The notes beneath the pieces were generated by a model. That model did not search any database, had not been told where the DNA came from, and saw only the letters and a program-made list of their open reading frames with translations. DNA of 64,000 nucleotides from Hydrogenophaga sp. GTDB taxonomy: Bacteria; Pseudomonadota; Gammaproteobacteria; Burkholderiales; Burkholderiaceae_C. Positions 24,863-32,981 of this stretch are shown here, in pieces. The stretch covers positions 285,825 through 349,824 of the forward strand of contig JAABQK010000002.1 in assembly GCA_011391495.1 (NCBI GenBank), in the 5' to 3' direction. Each line of letters starts with the position of its first letter. Position 1 is the first letter of the stretch. The position numbers and the translations under genes are program-made.

Positions 24863-26875
24863 GTGGCCATCCCCCAGACCTTCATCCAGGAACTGCTCAA
24901 CCGCGTCGACGTGGTCGACGTGGTGGCCCGCTACGTCCAGTTGAAGAAAGGCGGGGCCAACTTCATGGGCCTGTGCCCGTTCCACGGTGAAAAGTCGCCA
25001 TCGTTCAGTGTCAGTCCGACCAAGCAGTTCTACCACTGCTTCGGCTGCGGCGCCAACGGGAATGCCATCGGTTTCCTGATGGAACACGCCGGCATGAGCT
25101 TCATCGAGGCGGTGAAAGACCTGGCCCAGCAGACCGGGATGCAGGTGCCCGAGGACGATGCCTCGCCACAGGACCGCGAACGTGCCGCGCAGCAGCGGCA
25201 GAAACAGGCCACGCTCAACGACGTGCTGGAGAAGGCCGCCCACGCCTATGCGAAACACCTGAAGGCCTCGCCCCGCGCAGTGGCTTACCTCAAGGGTCGC
25301 GGGCTGTCGGGCGAGATCGCCAGGACCTTCGGACTGGGCTACGCGCCCGAAGGCTGGCGCAGCCTGGCCAGCGTGTTCCCGGACTACGCCGATCCGCTGC
25401 TGGTCGAGTCCGGCATGGTGATCACGCACGAGGATGAAAAAGGCCAGGACGGCGAAGCGAAACGCTACGACCGCTTCCGCGACCGCATCATGTTCCCGAT
25501 CCGCAACGTCAAGGGCGAGTACATCGGTTTTGGCGGGCGCGTGCTCGACAAGGGTGAGCCCAAGTACCTGAACTCGCCCGAAACGCCGGTCTTCAGCAAG
25601 GGCCGCGAGCTGTATGGCCTGTTCGAAGCCCGCACCGCCATCCGCGTGGCCGGCTACGCGCTGGTCACCGAAGGCTACATGGACGTGGTCGCCTTGGCCC
25701 AGCTCGGTTTTGCCAACGCCGTGGCCACCCTCGGCACAGCGTGCACGCCCGACCACGTGCAGAAACTGTTCCGCTTCACCGACGCGGTGGTGTTCAGCTT
25801 TGATGGCGACGCCGCCGGCCGGCGCGCGGCGCGCAAGGCGCTCGACGCCGCCCTGCCGCTGGCGACCGACACGCGCAGCGTGAAGTTCCTCTTCCTGCCC
25901 GCCGAACACGACCCGGACAGTTTCATCCGGGAGAACGGTGAGGCCGCCTTTGCCCAGTGCGTCAAGGACGCCGTGCCGCTGTCGCGCTTCCTGATCGAAG
26001 CCGCCGGCGCCGACTGCGATCTGTCCAGTGCCGAAGGCCGGGCCCGCATGGCCAGCCAGGCCCGCCCCTTGTGGAGCGCCCTGCCCGACGGAGCGCTCAA
26101 GCAACAGCTGCTCGGAGAACTGGCCAACGGCACCGGCATCGGCATCCAGGACCTGCTGCAGCTCTGGCAGCAGGCCGGTGCCGGCCACCGGCCGCGCCGC
26201 GCAGGCGCTGGCGAGGCGCCCGTCCGCGAGCGCGAGCCCGTCGGTAACGGCGGTGGCGCCTTCCCCCCCGGCGAGTACCGCAGCAGCGGCGCCCCCCAAG
26301 CCTACGGCGCCCGCAGCGCCAGCCACGGCGAGGCTTGGGGCCAGAGCCATGGCCAGGGTTCTGGCGGCGGGTACGGCAACAAGGGCTTTGGCAAGTGGCG
26401 CAAGGGTCCTCCTCCGCCACCGCGCATGCTGGGCTCGCAACGGGTGGCCACCAGCCGGGCTGATCGCGCGGTGGGCCTGCTGCTGGCCAATGCACAGGCT
26501 TGGGACAACCTGTCTGCCGACGACCACGCGATGCTGGCCCACCTGCCGCCGCCGCAGGGACCGGCGTTGGCGTGGCTCGAAGCGCAGCTGCACGAACACG
26601 GGCCGCAGCCCTGGGCCGCCCTGCGTGAAGCCCTGCGCGGACACGAGAGCGAGCCCTATATCTGCGCCCAGGTGGAACAGGTCACGCTGGTCAGCGACCA
26701 GGCGTCCGAACTGTCCGAGCTCGCGGGCATCATGGATCTGCTGCGTGGGGACACCCTGAAAGCACTGGCGGACCAGCTCGCGCTGCGGGTGCAGCAAGGG
26801 GACGTTTCGGCCTATGAAGAGTTCAAACGGGTTACCGACAGCATCAAGGCCCTGAAAAGCGGGACGGCGGTATAA
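24863..26875 (+). CDS. dnaG: DNA primase
   Basis: About 670 aa. I start at the GTG that gives (M)AIPQTFIQELLNRVDVVDVV because this matches the usual DnaG beginning; another GTG five codons upstream (24848) is possible. The CHC2 zinc domain is GLCPFHGEKSPSF plus FYHCFGCGANGN. The Toprim catalytic region includes LVTEGYMDVVAL and VFSFDGDAAGRRAARKAL. A low-complexity Gly/Arg/Pro linker (about residues 435-525 with FGKWRKGPPPPP at its end) precedes the C-terminal helicase-binding domain. It makes RNA primers for replication. The gene order dnaG then rpoD is the conserved macromolecular-synthesis arrangement. Confidence 0.97.
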   Translation: MAIPQTFIQELLNRVDVVDVVARYVQLKKGGANFMGLCPFHGEKSPSFSVSPTKQFYHCFGCGANGNAIGFLMEHAGMSFIEAVKDLAQQTGMQVPEDDASPQDRERAAQQRQKQATLNDVLEKAAHAYAKHLKASPRAVAYLKGRGLSGEIARTFGLGYAPEGWRSLASVFPDYADPLLVESGMVITHEDEKGQDGEAKRYDRFRDRIMFPIRNVKGEYIGFGGRVLDKGEPKYLNSPETPVFSKGRELYGLFEARTAIRVAGYALVTEGYMDVVALAQLGFANAVATLGTACTPDHVQKLFRFTDAVVFSFDGDAAGRRAARKALDAALPLATDTRSVKFLFLPAEHDPDSFIRENGEAAFAQCVKDAVPLSRFLIEAAGADCDLSSAEGRARMASQARPLWSALPDGALKQQLLGELANGTGIGIQDLLQLWQQAGAGHRPRRAGAGEAPVREREPVGNGGGAFPPGEYRSSGAPQAYGARSASHGEAWGQSHGQGSGGGYGNKGFGKWRKGPPPPPRMLGSQRVATSRADRAVGLLLANAQAWDNLSADDHAMLAHLPPPQGPALAWLEAQLHEHGPQPWAALREALRGHESEPYICAQVEQVTLVSDQASELSELAGIMDLLRGDTLKALADQLALRVQQGDVSAYEEFKRVTDSIKALKSGTAV

Positions 26876-26876
26876 T
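26871..26876 (+). promoter_or_regulatory. Candidate -10 box of an rpoD promoter
   Basis: A perfect TATAAT lies across the dnaG stop codon (the TAA is inside it) and about 290 bases upstream of rpoD. No convincing -35 box is placed at 17 bases, so it may be an extended or activator-dependent promoter. It would let rpoD be transcribed separately from dnaG. Confidence 0.45.
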
Positions 26877-27041
26877 CCAAGGTTTTGCACCGCAAGCGCG
26901 ACAGCAGCACCTCCGGCACCGGCCTTGCCCCTTGAACTGGGGCGATATGGAACCACCTTCTGGCCACCTCAGCGACCGACCCTGGTCCTGACGGAACCCC
27001 GCAAGGACTGCACACCAAATGTTCGCCCAACCAGCTTGCAG

Positions 27042-27068
27042 GCCCGCCCTTTCCGGCGAAAGGCGGGC
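27042..27068 (+). other. GC hairpin in the rpoD leader
   Basis: GCCCGCC(C)TTT and AAAGGCGGGC can pair with a short loop. There is no T-run after it, so it is either a weak terminator or attenuator after dnaG or a leader structure of the rpoD mRNA. The rest of the 26876-27169 leader holds no gene that I can support. Confidence 0.45.
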
Positions 27069-27169
27069 GTTGTGCCCCACAAAATCACCGGGGCCGTCCG
27101 CGTTGCGTGGCTGCCTGGCGTTTTTTGTCTGTCCTGCCGGTTCCTGTTTGACATTTTTTTGAGGTTCCC

Positions 27170-29515
27170 ATGCCCGCGAAGAAGTCCAGTACGCCCGTCG
27201 TGTCCAGCTCCAAAAGCAGCGCCAAGTCCAGTCCCGCCAAGGCATCCCCAGTAGCCCCCTCGAAGAAAGCTCCCGCTGTGACCGACAAGACCTCCACCAA
27301 AGCCGCCGCCAAAGCGGCTCCGGCCAAGACGACCGCCCGCAAAGCCGCTCCCGAAGCGCTCGACACCGACCTGGATGTCGCAGCCGGCGCGGTCAAGAAG
27401 AAAGCGGGACGGCCCGCGAAAGCCGCCTCTGCCGACCAGCCTGCAGCCAAACGGGGTCGCAAGCCCAAGGCCAGCGCCAAGAGCGATGCGGATCTGGACG
27501 ACGCCGACCTGAGCGACATTGAAGACGACCTGAGCGGCGAACCCGATGCCGAAGCCGAGGTGGTGGACGCCACGGCACAGCCGACCGAGAAGGTCAAGCC
27601 GCTGCGCATGAAGATCAGCAAGGCCAAGGAGCGCGCGCTGATGAAGGAATTCGGCCTGGACGAGACCGTCCTGTCCGAAGAAGAAGCCAAGAACCGCCGT
27701 GAACGCCTGAAGACCCTGATCAAGCTGGGCAAGACGCGCGGCTACCTCACGCACGGCGAGATCAACGACCACCTGCCCGACAAGCTGGTCGAGGCCGAGA
27801 CGCTGGAAGTGGTGGTCTCGCTGCTGAACGACATGGGCGTGGCCGTCTACGAACAGACGCCCGACGCCGAAACCCTGCTGCTGAACAACACCGGCCCGAC
27901 CGCCGCGACCGAAGAAGAGGCCGAGGAAGAAGCCGAAGCCGCCCTGTCCACCGTGGACAGCGAATTCGGCCGCACCACCGACCCGGTGCGCATGTACATG
28001 CGCGAGATGGGCACCGTGGAACTGCTGACGCGCGAAGGCGAGATCGAGATCGCCAAGCGCATCGAAGGCGGCCTGAACGACATGATGGCCGCCATCAGCG
28101 AATCACCCGCCACCATCGCCGAGATCCTGGCCATGGCCGAAGACATCCGCGAAGGCAAGATCGTCATTTCCACCGTGGTGGACGGCTTTGCAGATGCGAA
28201 CGCAGCCGACGACTACGTGGCCGAAGAAGACTTCGACGATTACGACGAAGCCGATGACGACGATGGCAAAGGCGGCTCCAAGGCACTGACGCGCAAGCTT
28301 GAAGAACTCAAGCGCGAGGCGCTGGAGCGCTTTGACACCATGCGCAACCAATTCGAGAAGCTGCACAAGACCTACGACAAGGAAGGCTACGGCACGCCGA
28401 CCTACATCAAGACGCAGCAGGCCATCACCGAAACGCTGATGTCGATCCGCTTCACCGCCAAAGCGATTGAAAAGCTCTGCGGCACCATGCGCAGCCAGGT
28501 GGACGAAGTTCGCAAGAAGGAACGCGAACTACGCCGCATCATCGTGGACAAGTGCGGCATGCCGCAGGACAAGTTCATCGCCGATTTCCCCGCCAACCTG
28601 CTGAACCTGAAGTGGGTGGAGAAGCAGGCCGCTGCCGGCAAGCCCTGGAGCGTGGTGATGCAACGCAACATCCCGCCCATCCAGGAACTGCAGCAGGGCC
28701 TGATGACGATCCAGAGCAGCGTGGTCGTGCCACTGGCCCACCTGAAAGACATCCACAAGCGGATGAACTCGGGCGAATCCACCTCGCGCGACGCGAAGAA
28801 GGAAATGATCGAGGCCAACCTGCGTCTCGTGATCTCCATCGCCAAGAAGTACACCAACCGCGGGCTGCAGTTCCTGGACCTGATCCAGGAAGGCAACATC
28901 GGCCTGATGAAGGCGGTGGACAAGTTCGAATACCGCCGCGGCTACAAGTTCTCCACCTACGCCACCTGGTGGATCCGCCAGGCCATCACGCGCTCCATCG
29001 CGGACCAGGCGCGCACGATCCGCATCCCGGTGCACATGATCGAAACCATCAACAAGATGAACCGCATCAGCCGCCAGCATTTGCAGGAACACGGCTTCGA
29101 GCCCGATGCGTCCATCCTGGCCGAGAAGATGGAGATGCCGGAAGACAAGATCCGCAAGATCATGAAGATCGCGAAAGAGCCAATCTCGATGGAAACCCCC
29201 ATCGGCGACGACGACGATTCGCACCTGGGCGACTTCATCGAAGACCAGGCCAACACCGCGCCCATCGAGGCCGCGATGCAGGCCGGTCTGCGCGAAGTGG
29301 TCAAGGAGATCCTCGACAGCCTCACGCCGCGCGAAGCCAAGGTGCTGCGCATGCGTTTCGGTATTGAAATGTCCACCGACCACACGCTGGAAGAAGTGGG
29401 CAAGCAGTTCGACGTGACGCGCGAACGCATCCGTCAGATCGAGAGCAAGGCGGTGCGCAAGCTCAAGCACCCCAGCCGCTCGGACAAGCTGCGCAGCTTC
29501 ATCGACACGATGTGA
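27170..29515 (+). CDS. rpoD: RNA polymerase housekeeping sigma factor RpoD
   Basis: A 781-aa sigma-70. The first 150 residues are a lysine/alanine-rich then acidic extension. Region 1.1 follows ([21 protein letters not shown]), then region 1.2 ([21 protein letters not shown]), the non-conserved acidic segment ([15 protein letters not shown]), region 2 ([21 protein letters not shown] and [15 protein letters not shown]), region 3 ([11 protein letters not shown]) and region 4 ([20 protein letters not shown]). It directs RNA polymerase to housekeeping promoters. It is longer than E. coli RpoD (613 aa) mainly because of the N-terminal extension, which resembles the tail of the SWIB protein at 18719. 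Confidence 0.98.
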   Translation: MPAKKSSTPVVSSSKSSAKSSPAKASPVAPSKKAPAVTDKTSTKAAAKAAPAKTTARKAAPEALDTDLDVAAGAVKKKAGRPAKAASADQPAAKRGRKPKASAKSDADLDDADLSDIEDDLSGEPDAEAEVVDATAQPTEKVKPLRMKISKAKERALMKEFGLDETVLSEEEAKNRRERLKTLIKLGKTRGYLTHGEINDHLPDKLVEAETLEVVVSLLNDMGVAVYEQTPDAETLLLNNTGPTAATEEEAEEEAEAALSTVDSEFGRTTDPVRMYMREMGTVELLTREGEIEIAKRIEGGLNDMMAAISESPATIAEILAMAEDIREGKIVISTVVDGFADANAADDYVAEEDFDDYDEADDDDGKGGSKALTRKLEELKREALERFDTMRNQFEKLHKTYDKEGYGTPTYIKTQQAITETLMSIRFTAKAIEKLCGTMRSQVDEVRKKERELRRIIVDKCGMPQDKFIADFPANLLNLKWVEKQAAAGKPWSVVMQRNIPPIQELQQGLMTIQSSVVVPLAHLKDIHKRMNSGESTSRDAKKEMIEANLRLVISIAKKYTNRGLQFLDLIQEGNIGLMKAVDKFEYRRGYKFSTYATWWIRQAITRSIADQARTIRIPVHMIETINKMNRISRQHLQEHGFEPDASILAEKMEMPEDKIRKIMKIAKEPISMETPIGDDDDSHLGDFIEDQANTAPIEAAMQAGLREVVKEILDSLTPREAKVLRMRFGIEMSTDHTLEEVGKQFDVTRERIRQIESKAVRKLKHPSRSDKLRSFIDTM

Positions 29516-29542
29516 TCTGATTCAGCGTTTCGTTTCGACAGA

Positions 29543-29570
29543 CGGGAGCCTTTGGGCTCCCGTTTTTCTT
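29543..29570 (+). terminator. Terminator of rpoD
   Basis: CGGGAGCC-TTTG-GGCTCCCG stem of 8 bp followed by TTTTTCTT, 27 bases after the rpoD stop. Confidence 0.93.
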
Positions 29571-29717
29571 TGGTGCGCCTGCTCTTGCGGTGTGTCTCGC
29601 AGCGGTGGGACGTGCTGCTCAGCGAAGTGACGGAGGAGGAACCGGCGAAGCCCGTTCCGGAGGACATGAGCGGAGTCGAGTACCCGGCGATCCATGCACG
29701 CGCGACAAGACCCGGAA
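29571..29717. other. Unexplained segment between two terminators
   Basis: About 150 bases enclosed by the rpoD terminator and the terminator of the second LigAB operon. It contains GGAACCGGCGAAGCCCGTTCC, an imperfect hairpin whose core resembles the AGCCGGTTCC block of the dispersed repeats. One plus-strand frame reads WDVLLSEVTEEEPAKPVPEDM without a credible start. I see no gene or RNA I can name. Confidence 0.3.
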
Positions 29718-29740
29718 CGAAAAAGGGAGCCAAGGCTCCC
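29717..29740 (-). terminator. Terminator of the second LigAB operon
   Basis: GGGAGCC-AA-GGCTCCC stem of 7 bp. On the minus strand it is followed by TTTTTCG, 30 bases past the ligB-like stop. Its stem sequence is the same as that of the rpoD terminator 180 bases away. Confidence 0.85.
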
Positions 29741-29770
29741 TCCTCCCAAACAACGCCAGGCAACGCAAAC

Positions 29771-30616
29771 TCAGACCGCCTCCAGCGCCATCACGGCCGT
29801 GGCGGTGTTGGAAATCGGAATGTGGTAATTGCTGTGCACGCGGCGCACCTTGGGGCCGGCGGCCGTGAGCGCTGCACGCATGGCCAGCCACATCAGCAGT
29901 TCCACCCCCTGCGTGCCGGCTTTTTCCACCAGTTCAAGGATGCTGAACTGCGTGGCCCATTCGGGGTTGCTCTCCAGGCTGTCGATGAACTGCAGGTCAA
30001 ACGCCTTGTTGATGAAGCCGGCGCGCTCGCCGTCAAGCTGGTGGCTCAGGCCGCCGGAGGCGATCACCGCCACCTTCTTGTCGCTGTCCCACGAACGGAT
30101 CGCCTCACCCACCGCCTTGCCCATCGCATAGACGCGGCTGGCCCTGGGCAGCGGAAACTGCACGGTGTTGATGCACACCGGCACCACCGTCACGGGGCAG
30201 TCACCCTCGGGCCAGAACAGCTTGAGCGGCAGCGTGCACGCGTGGTCCACCAGCATTTCCTGGCAGCTCACGATGTCGAACTCCTTGTCCACCAGTGTGT
30301 TGATGATGTGCCACGACAGATCAAGCTCACCCTTGAACGGCGGCAGCGTGGGGATGCCCCAGCCTTCGTCGGCGTTGTGGTATTCGGGCGCGGCACCCAC
30401 CGCGAAGGTGGGCATCTTGTCGAGAAAGAAGTTCAGGCCATGGTCGTTGTAGAACATCACGACGACGTCGGGCTTCTCCCTGGCCAGCCATTCGCGGATG
30501 GGCGGAAAGCCGTCGAAAAAAGGCTTCCAGTACGGTTCCTGCTGCAGGCCTTTGTGGATCGCGCCGCCGATGGCGGGAATGTGGGAAGTGCCGAGGCCGC
30601 CGATGAGTTGTGCCAT
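29771..30616 (-). CDS. LigB-type extradiol ring-cleavage dioxygenase, catalytic subunit
   Basis: A 281-aa class III (LigB) extradiol dioxygenase. The iron ligands and catalytic histidines expected from Sphingobium LigB are present: H12 (GTSHIPAIG), H59 (FYNDHGL), E239 (QGVELLMW), with H125 and H192 (SGGLSHQLDG). It pairs with the LigA-like gene 18 bases upstream as an alpha-beta enzyme. It is clearly related to, but distinct from, the pmd operon LigB at 39955. Possible substrates are protocatechuate, gallate, 3-O-methylgallate or another ortho-diphenol; I cannot choose. A divergent LysR gene probably controls the pair. Confidence 0.85.
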   Translation of the reverse strand: MAQLIGGLGTSHIPAIGGAIHKGLQQEPYWKPFFDGFPPIREWLAREKPDVVVMFYNDHGLNFFLDKMPTFAVGAAPEYHNADEGWGIPTLPPFKGELDLSWHIINTLVDKEFDIVSCQEMLVDHACTLPLKLFWPEGDCPVTVVPVCINTVQFPLPRASRVYAMGKAVGEAIRSWDSDKKVAVIASGGLSHQLDGERAGFINKAFDLQFIDSLESNPEWATQFSILELVEKAGTQGVELLMWLAMRAALTAAGPKVRRVHSNYHIPISNTATAVMALEAV

Positions 30617-30634
30617 GTGAAGGTCTCCTGGAAT

Positions 30635-30982
30635 TTATTGCCCGGCGGCCACGAGCTTGGCCTTGAACTGTTCTTTGGTCATGCCCGTCTGCTGCGCGCC
30701 GATGTCCTGCATGTCGAGCTTGAAGATGCCCGCGAACTTGGCCAGGTAGTAGGCGTTGCCGCCCGCGGCGATGAGCTGCAGCACGTTGCGCGCCCGAATC
30801 GCGGCGGCCTGCTGCTCGTTCAGGCCGTACCGCTTCATGTAGCCCTCCTCGTCGGCCACGAAGGCGTTGCGGTTGGCCTCGTCGTTGAACGAGAAGCACA
30901 TCTTGTTGAGGGCATAGCCTTTTCTGGCCTGCTCGCCATCAAACGGCGTGGTGCCGGGAATCTGGGGAAGGGGTGCGCTCAC
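30635..30982 (-). CDS. LigA-type extradiol dioxygenase alpha subunit
   Basis: A 115-aa protein that caps the active site of the LigB partner. It starts at a GTG (30982) behind a strong CAGGAGA site six bases upstream; no ATG fits better. Family features: IPGTTPFDGEQARKGYALNKMCFSF, YGLNEQQAAAIRARNVLQLIAAGGNAYYLAKF (quoted in part) and a methionine-rich end GMTKEQFKAKL. Compared with the pmd LigA (150 aa) it lacks the hydrophilic C-terminal tail. Confidence 0.85.
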   Translation of the reverse strand: MSAPLPQIPGTTPFDGEQARKGYALNKMCFSFNDEANRNAFVADEEGYMKRYGLNEQQAAAIRARNVLQLIAAGGNAYYLAKFAGIFKLDMQDIGAQQTGMTKEQFKAKLVAAGQ

Positions 30983-31082
30983 GGTCTGTCTCCTGCGGGA
31001 ATCCGGGTGGTTTGACGTGTATCAAGCCACGAGTATTCCCATGGCATTGCCAAAGATAAACCGATGAATGATCATATGACCC

Positions 31083-32021
31083 ATGAGCAAATTCGATTGG
31101 TCAAACCTCGATGCGCGACTTCTGCAACTGCTGGTGGCGGTGGTGGACACCGGCAGCATCACCGGCGCGGCGCAGCGCCTGGGGGTCACGCAATCGGCCG
31201 TGAGCCACCTGCTGGACAAGCTGCGCGGCATCACCGGTGACGCGCTGTTCGTGAAAAGCGGGCGCGGCATCGTGGCCACCGCGCGGGCCGAGGCCATGGC
31301 GGTGCAGGCGCGCGAGCTGCTGGGCCAGCTGGAGCGCTTCGCCCGTTCGGGCAGCTTCGACCCCGCGGACTGGCAGACCACGTTCACCATCGCCGCCAAC
31401 GATTTCCAGCGCGACGTGTTGCTGCCGGGCCTGGCCCGCCGCCTGCGCGAACAGGCACCGGGCGTGGCGCTGCGCGTCATCCCCTCGGACGTGCCCTCGC
31501 TGGACATACTGCGCCTGGAGCGCTGTCAGCTCGTCATCAGCCCGCGCCCGCCCGAGGGCAGCGACATCCTGCAGAAGCGCCTGTTCGAAGACCGCTACCG
31601 GGTGTTCTACGACCCCGCCGTGCGCAGCGCACCGGCCAGCAAGGCCGACTACCTGGCGGCCGACCACGTGACCGTGGTGTACGAGCCGCGACGCCCGCTC
31701 GACCTGGACCAGCACCTGGCCGAACGCGGCATCCAGCGCCGCTTCGCCGTCATGGTGCCGGGCTTTTCGGGCTTGCCGCCCTTCCTCCGCGGCAGCCAGC
31801 TGCTGGCCACCGCGCCGGGCCTGCTGCAGACCCACCTGATGCAGGGCCTGGCCAGCGCCAGGGTGCCGGTGCCCTGCCCCACCCTGCCCATGTACATGAT
31901 CTGGCACCTGCGCCACCAGAACGACGCGGCGCATCGCTGGCTGCGCGAACAGCTGGAGGCCGTGGCCCGGGAGGTGAACCAGGCGCTGGAATACGTGCCC
32001 CGAGCGAGGCCGGACCAATAG
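31083..32021 (+). CDS. LysR-family regulator divergent from the second LigAB pair
   Basis: A 312-aa LysR-type protein. The N-terminal winged helix spans about residues 8-67 (LLQLLVAVVDTGSITGAAQRLGVTQSAVSHLLDKLR, quoted in part), and the effector-binding domain follows. It is of the NodD/NahR-like subgroup by its TFTIAANDFQRDVLLPGL start of the ligand domain. It shares a 100-base intergenic region with the LigA-like gene, which contains the palindrome ATGATCAT near the regulator start. Regulation of the dioxygenase pair is inferred from this divergence. Confidence 0.88.
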   Translation: MSKFDWSNLDARLLQLLVAVVDTGSITGAAQRLGVTQSAVSHLLDKLRGITGDALFVKSGRGIVATARAEAMAVQARELLGQLERFARSGSFDPADWQTTFTIAANDFQRDVLLPGLARRLREQAPGVALRVIPSDVPSLDILRLERCQLVISPRPPEGSDILQKRLFEDRYRVFYDPAVRSAPASKADYLAADHVTVVYEPRRPLDLDQHLAERGIQRRFAVMVPGFSGLPPFLRGSQLLATAPGLLQTHLMQGLASARVPVPCPTLPMYMIWHLRHQNDAAHRWLREQLEAVAREVNQALEYVPRARPDQ

Positions 32022-32029
32022 CTCGCAAA

Positions 32030-32202
32030 CCCCGTGCTTGAGCAACGCGACCTCGGCTCCGGCGAATCGGATGCAGGCGTCCGCCAGGCTTCCGCTGCTC
32101 AAGAGCACAAACGCCGCCTGGCGGCCACCGGGAGCGCCCGGTGACTTTGAACACTTCGCGCAGGTCCTGGCCGAAGGTGAGGCGGATGGGGAATGTTTCC
32201 AT
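32030..32202 (-). pseudogene. Truncated, frameshifted PPC-domain (DUF296) protein
   Basis: From an ATG at 32202 the minus strand reads METFPIRLTFGQDLREVFKV in one frame, then continues in another frame as RQAAFVLLSSGSLADACIRF followed by AGAEVALLKHG. Joined, these match the beginning of PPC-domain proteins (PD1-like DNA-binding, DUF296; usually about 140 aa). The open frame is broken near 32115-32125 and the rest of the domain is missing, replaced by the end of the LysR gene. So this is a decayed remnant in the 357-base gap between the LysR gene and the hypothetical gene at 32379; the remainder of that gap shows nothing else. Confidence 0.7.
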
Positions 32203-32378
32203 GGCTCCCGATACAAGATTGTCTATTTGACCCATGGCAGCGCTCAGCCCTCCGCAGACCGGCAGGATCAACCGAGGTCGGTCCTGCACGTCGACGGGCT
32301 TGTTCTCGCACCGGCCCAGGCAGACAATGATTCCCTGCCTCCAGGCGAGGCAAGTCCTCGGCGAACAGGAGTCTCACC

Positions 32379-32951
32379 ATGCTTGAAGCCAAAGACCTCG
32401 AGCCAGCCCGCAAGGAACTCTTGCACTTCCTGGATTGGCTTCTGGTGTTCCTGGAAAAACTGAAGGAAGTTGATAAGGGCGACGCGATCCTCTTCGATCA
32501 GCCTTCGCTGGGACAGCTTCGCGATGCGTGGCCCTCGTTCCAACGGGACTTTTCAGAAAGCAACTGGACGTCGAAGGTGAACCATGCCGGGGCGGCACCG
32601 CTGCAAGCGCATGGCCTCTACGGCCAGCAGTTGCAGCTCAAGCTGTGGCTTGTCCGCTATCTTCTGGAGCGCTTGCTGCTCAGCCTGCCAGACAGGTACC
32701 GCGAGCACCTGACCGTGGACATCAAATGGGGCGATTCCTCGCGCCAAAGTGCGGTGGATCAGGCGAACGCCGTGCAGCGTCAGAGATCCGAAACCGGTAG
32801 CCCGCCGGGCGGGGCCGAGAAACCCAAGGGCCTGCTCAGGAAGCTCATTGAAGCGATTGATGTCCCGCTGGACAGCCTCATAGCGGCGTTGGGTCTGGAT
32901 GGCTCGGTCACAGAAATCAAGAAGGCGTTCGGCCTGTCGATCGATGACTGA
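32379..32951 (+). CDS. Hypothetical protein, 190 aa
   Basis: I do not recognise this protein. It has an ATG behind a clear AGGAG site (about 7 bases upstream), no signal peptide and no membrane segment. Residues 1-45 form an amphipathic helix pattern (LHFLDWLLVFLEKLKEVDK), residues about 70-110 are rich in leucine and arginine (LKLWLVRYLLERLLLSLPDRYREHL), a polar linker follows (about 125-148), and the end is again helical (LLRKLIEAIDVPLDSLIAALG). It sits between the PPC relic and a convergent histidine kinase gene. The clean ribosome site and full-length frame support it being real. Confidence 0.65.
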   Translation: MLEAKDLEPARKELLHFLDWLLVFLEKLKEVDKGDAILFDQPSLGQLRDAWPSFQRDFSESNWTSKVNHAGAAPLQAHGLYGQQLQLKLWLVRYLLERLLLSLPDRYREHLTVDIKWGDSSRQSAVDQANAVQRQRSETGSPPGGAEKPKGLLRKLIEAIDVPLDSLIAALGLDGSVTEIKKAFGLSIDD

Positions 32952-32981
32952 GGGCGCGCCCCACCAGGGCGATGCAACGCT

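Noticed and set aside
21402..24944. Open frame of 1,180 aa across ggt and the acyl-CoA synthetase
   Set aside because: A by-product of high GC and rare stop codons; it crosses two real genes in other frames and its translation is low-complexity Arg/Ala/Gly.
24818..26956. Minus-strand open frame of 712 aa opposite dnaG
   Set aside because: Antisense of a confident dnaG; the translation shows no domain and has the His/Gln-rich look typical of reverse-strand frames of GC-rich genes.
32038..32463. Plus-strand frame (141 aa) opposite the PPC relic
   Set aside because: It runs across the start of the gene at 32379 in another frame, and the minus strand gives clear PPC-domain similarity instead.
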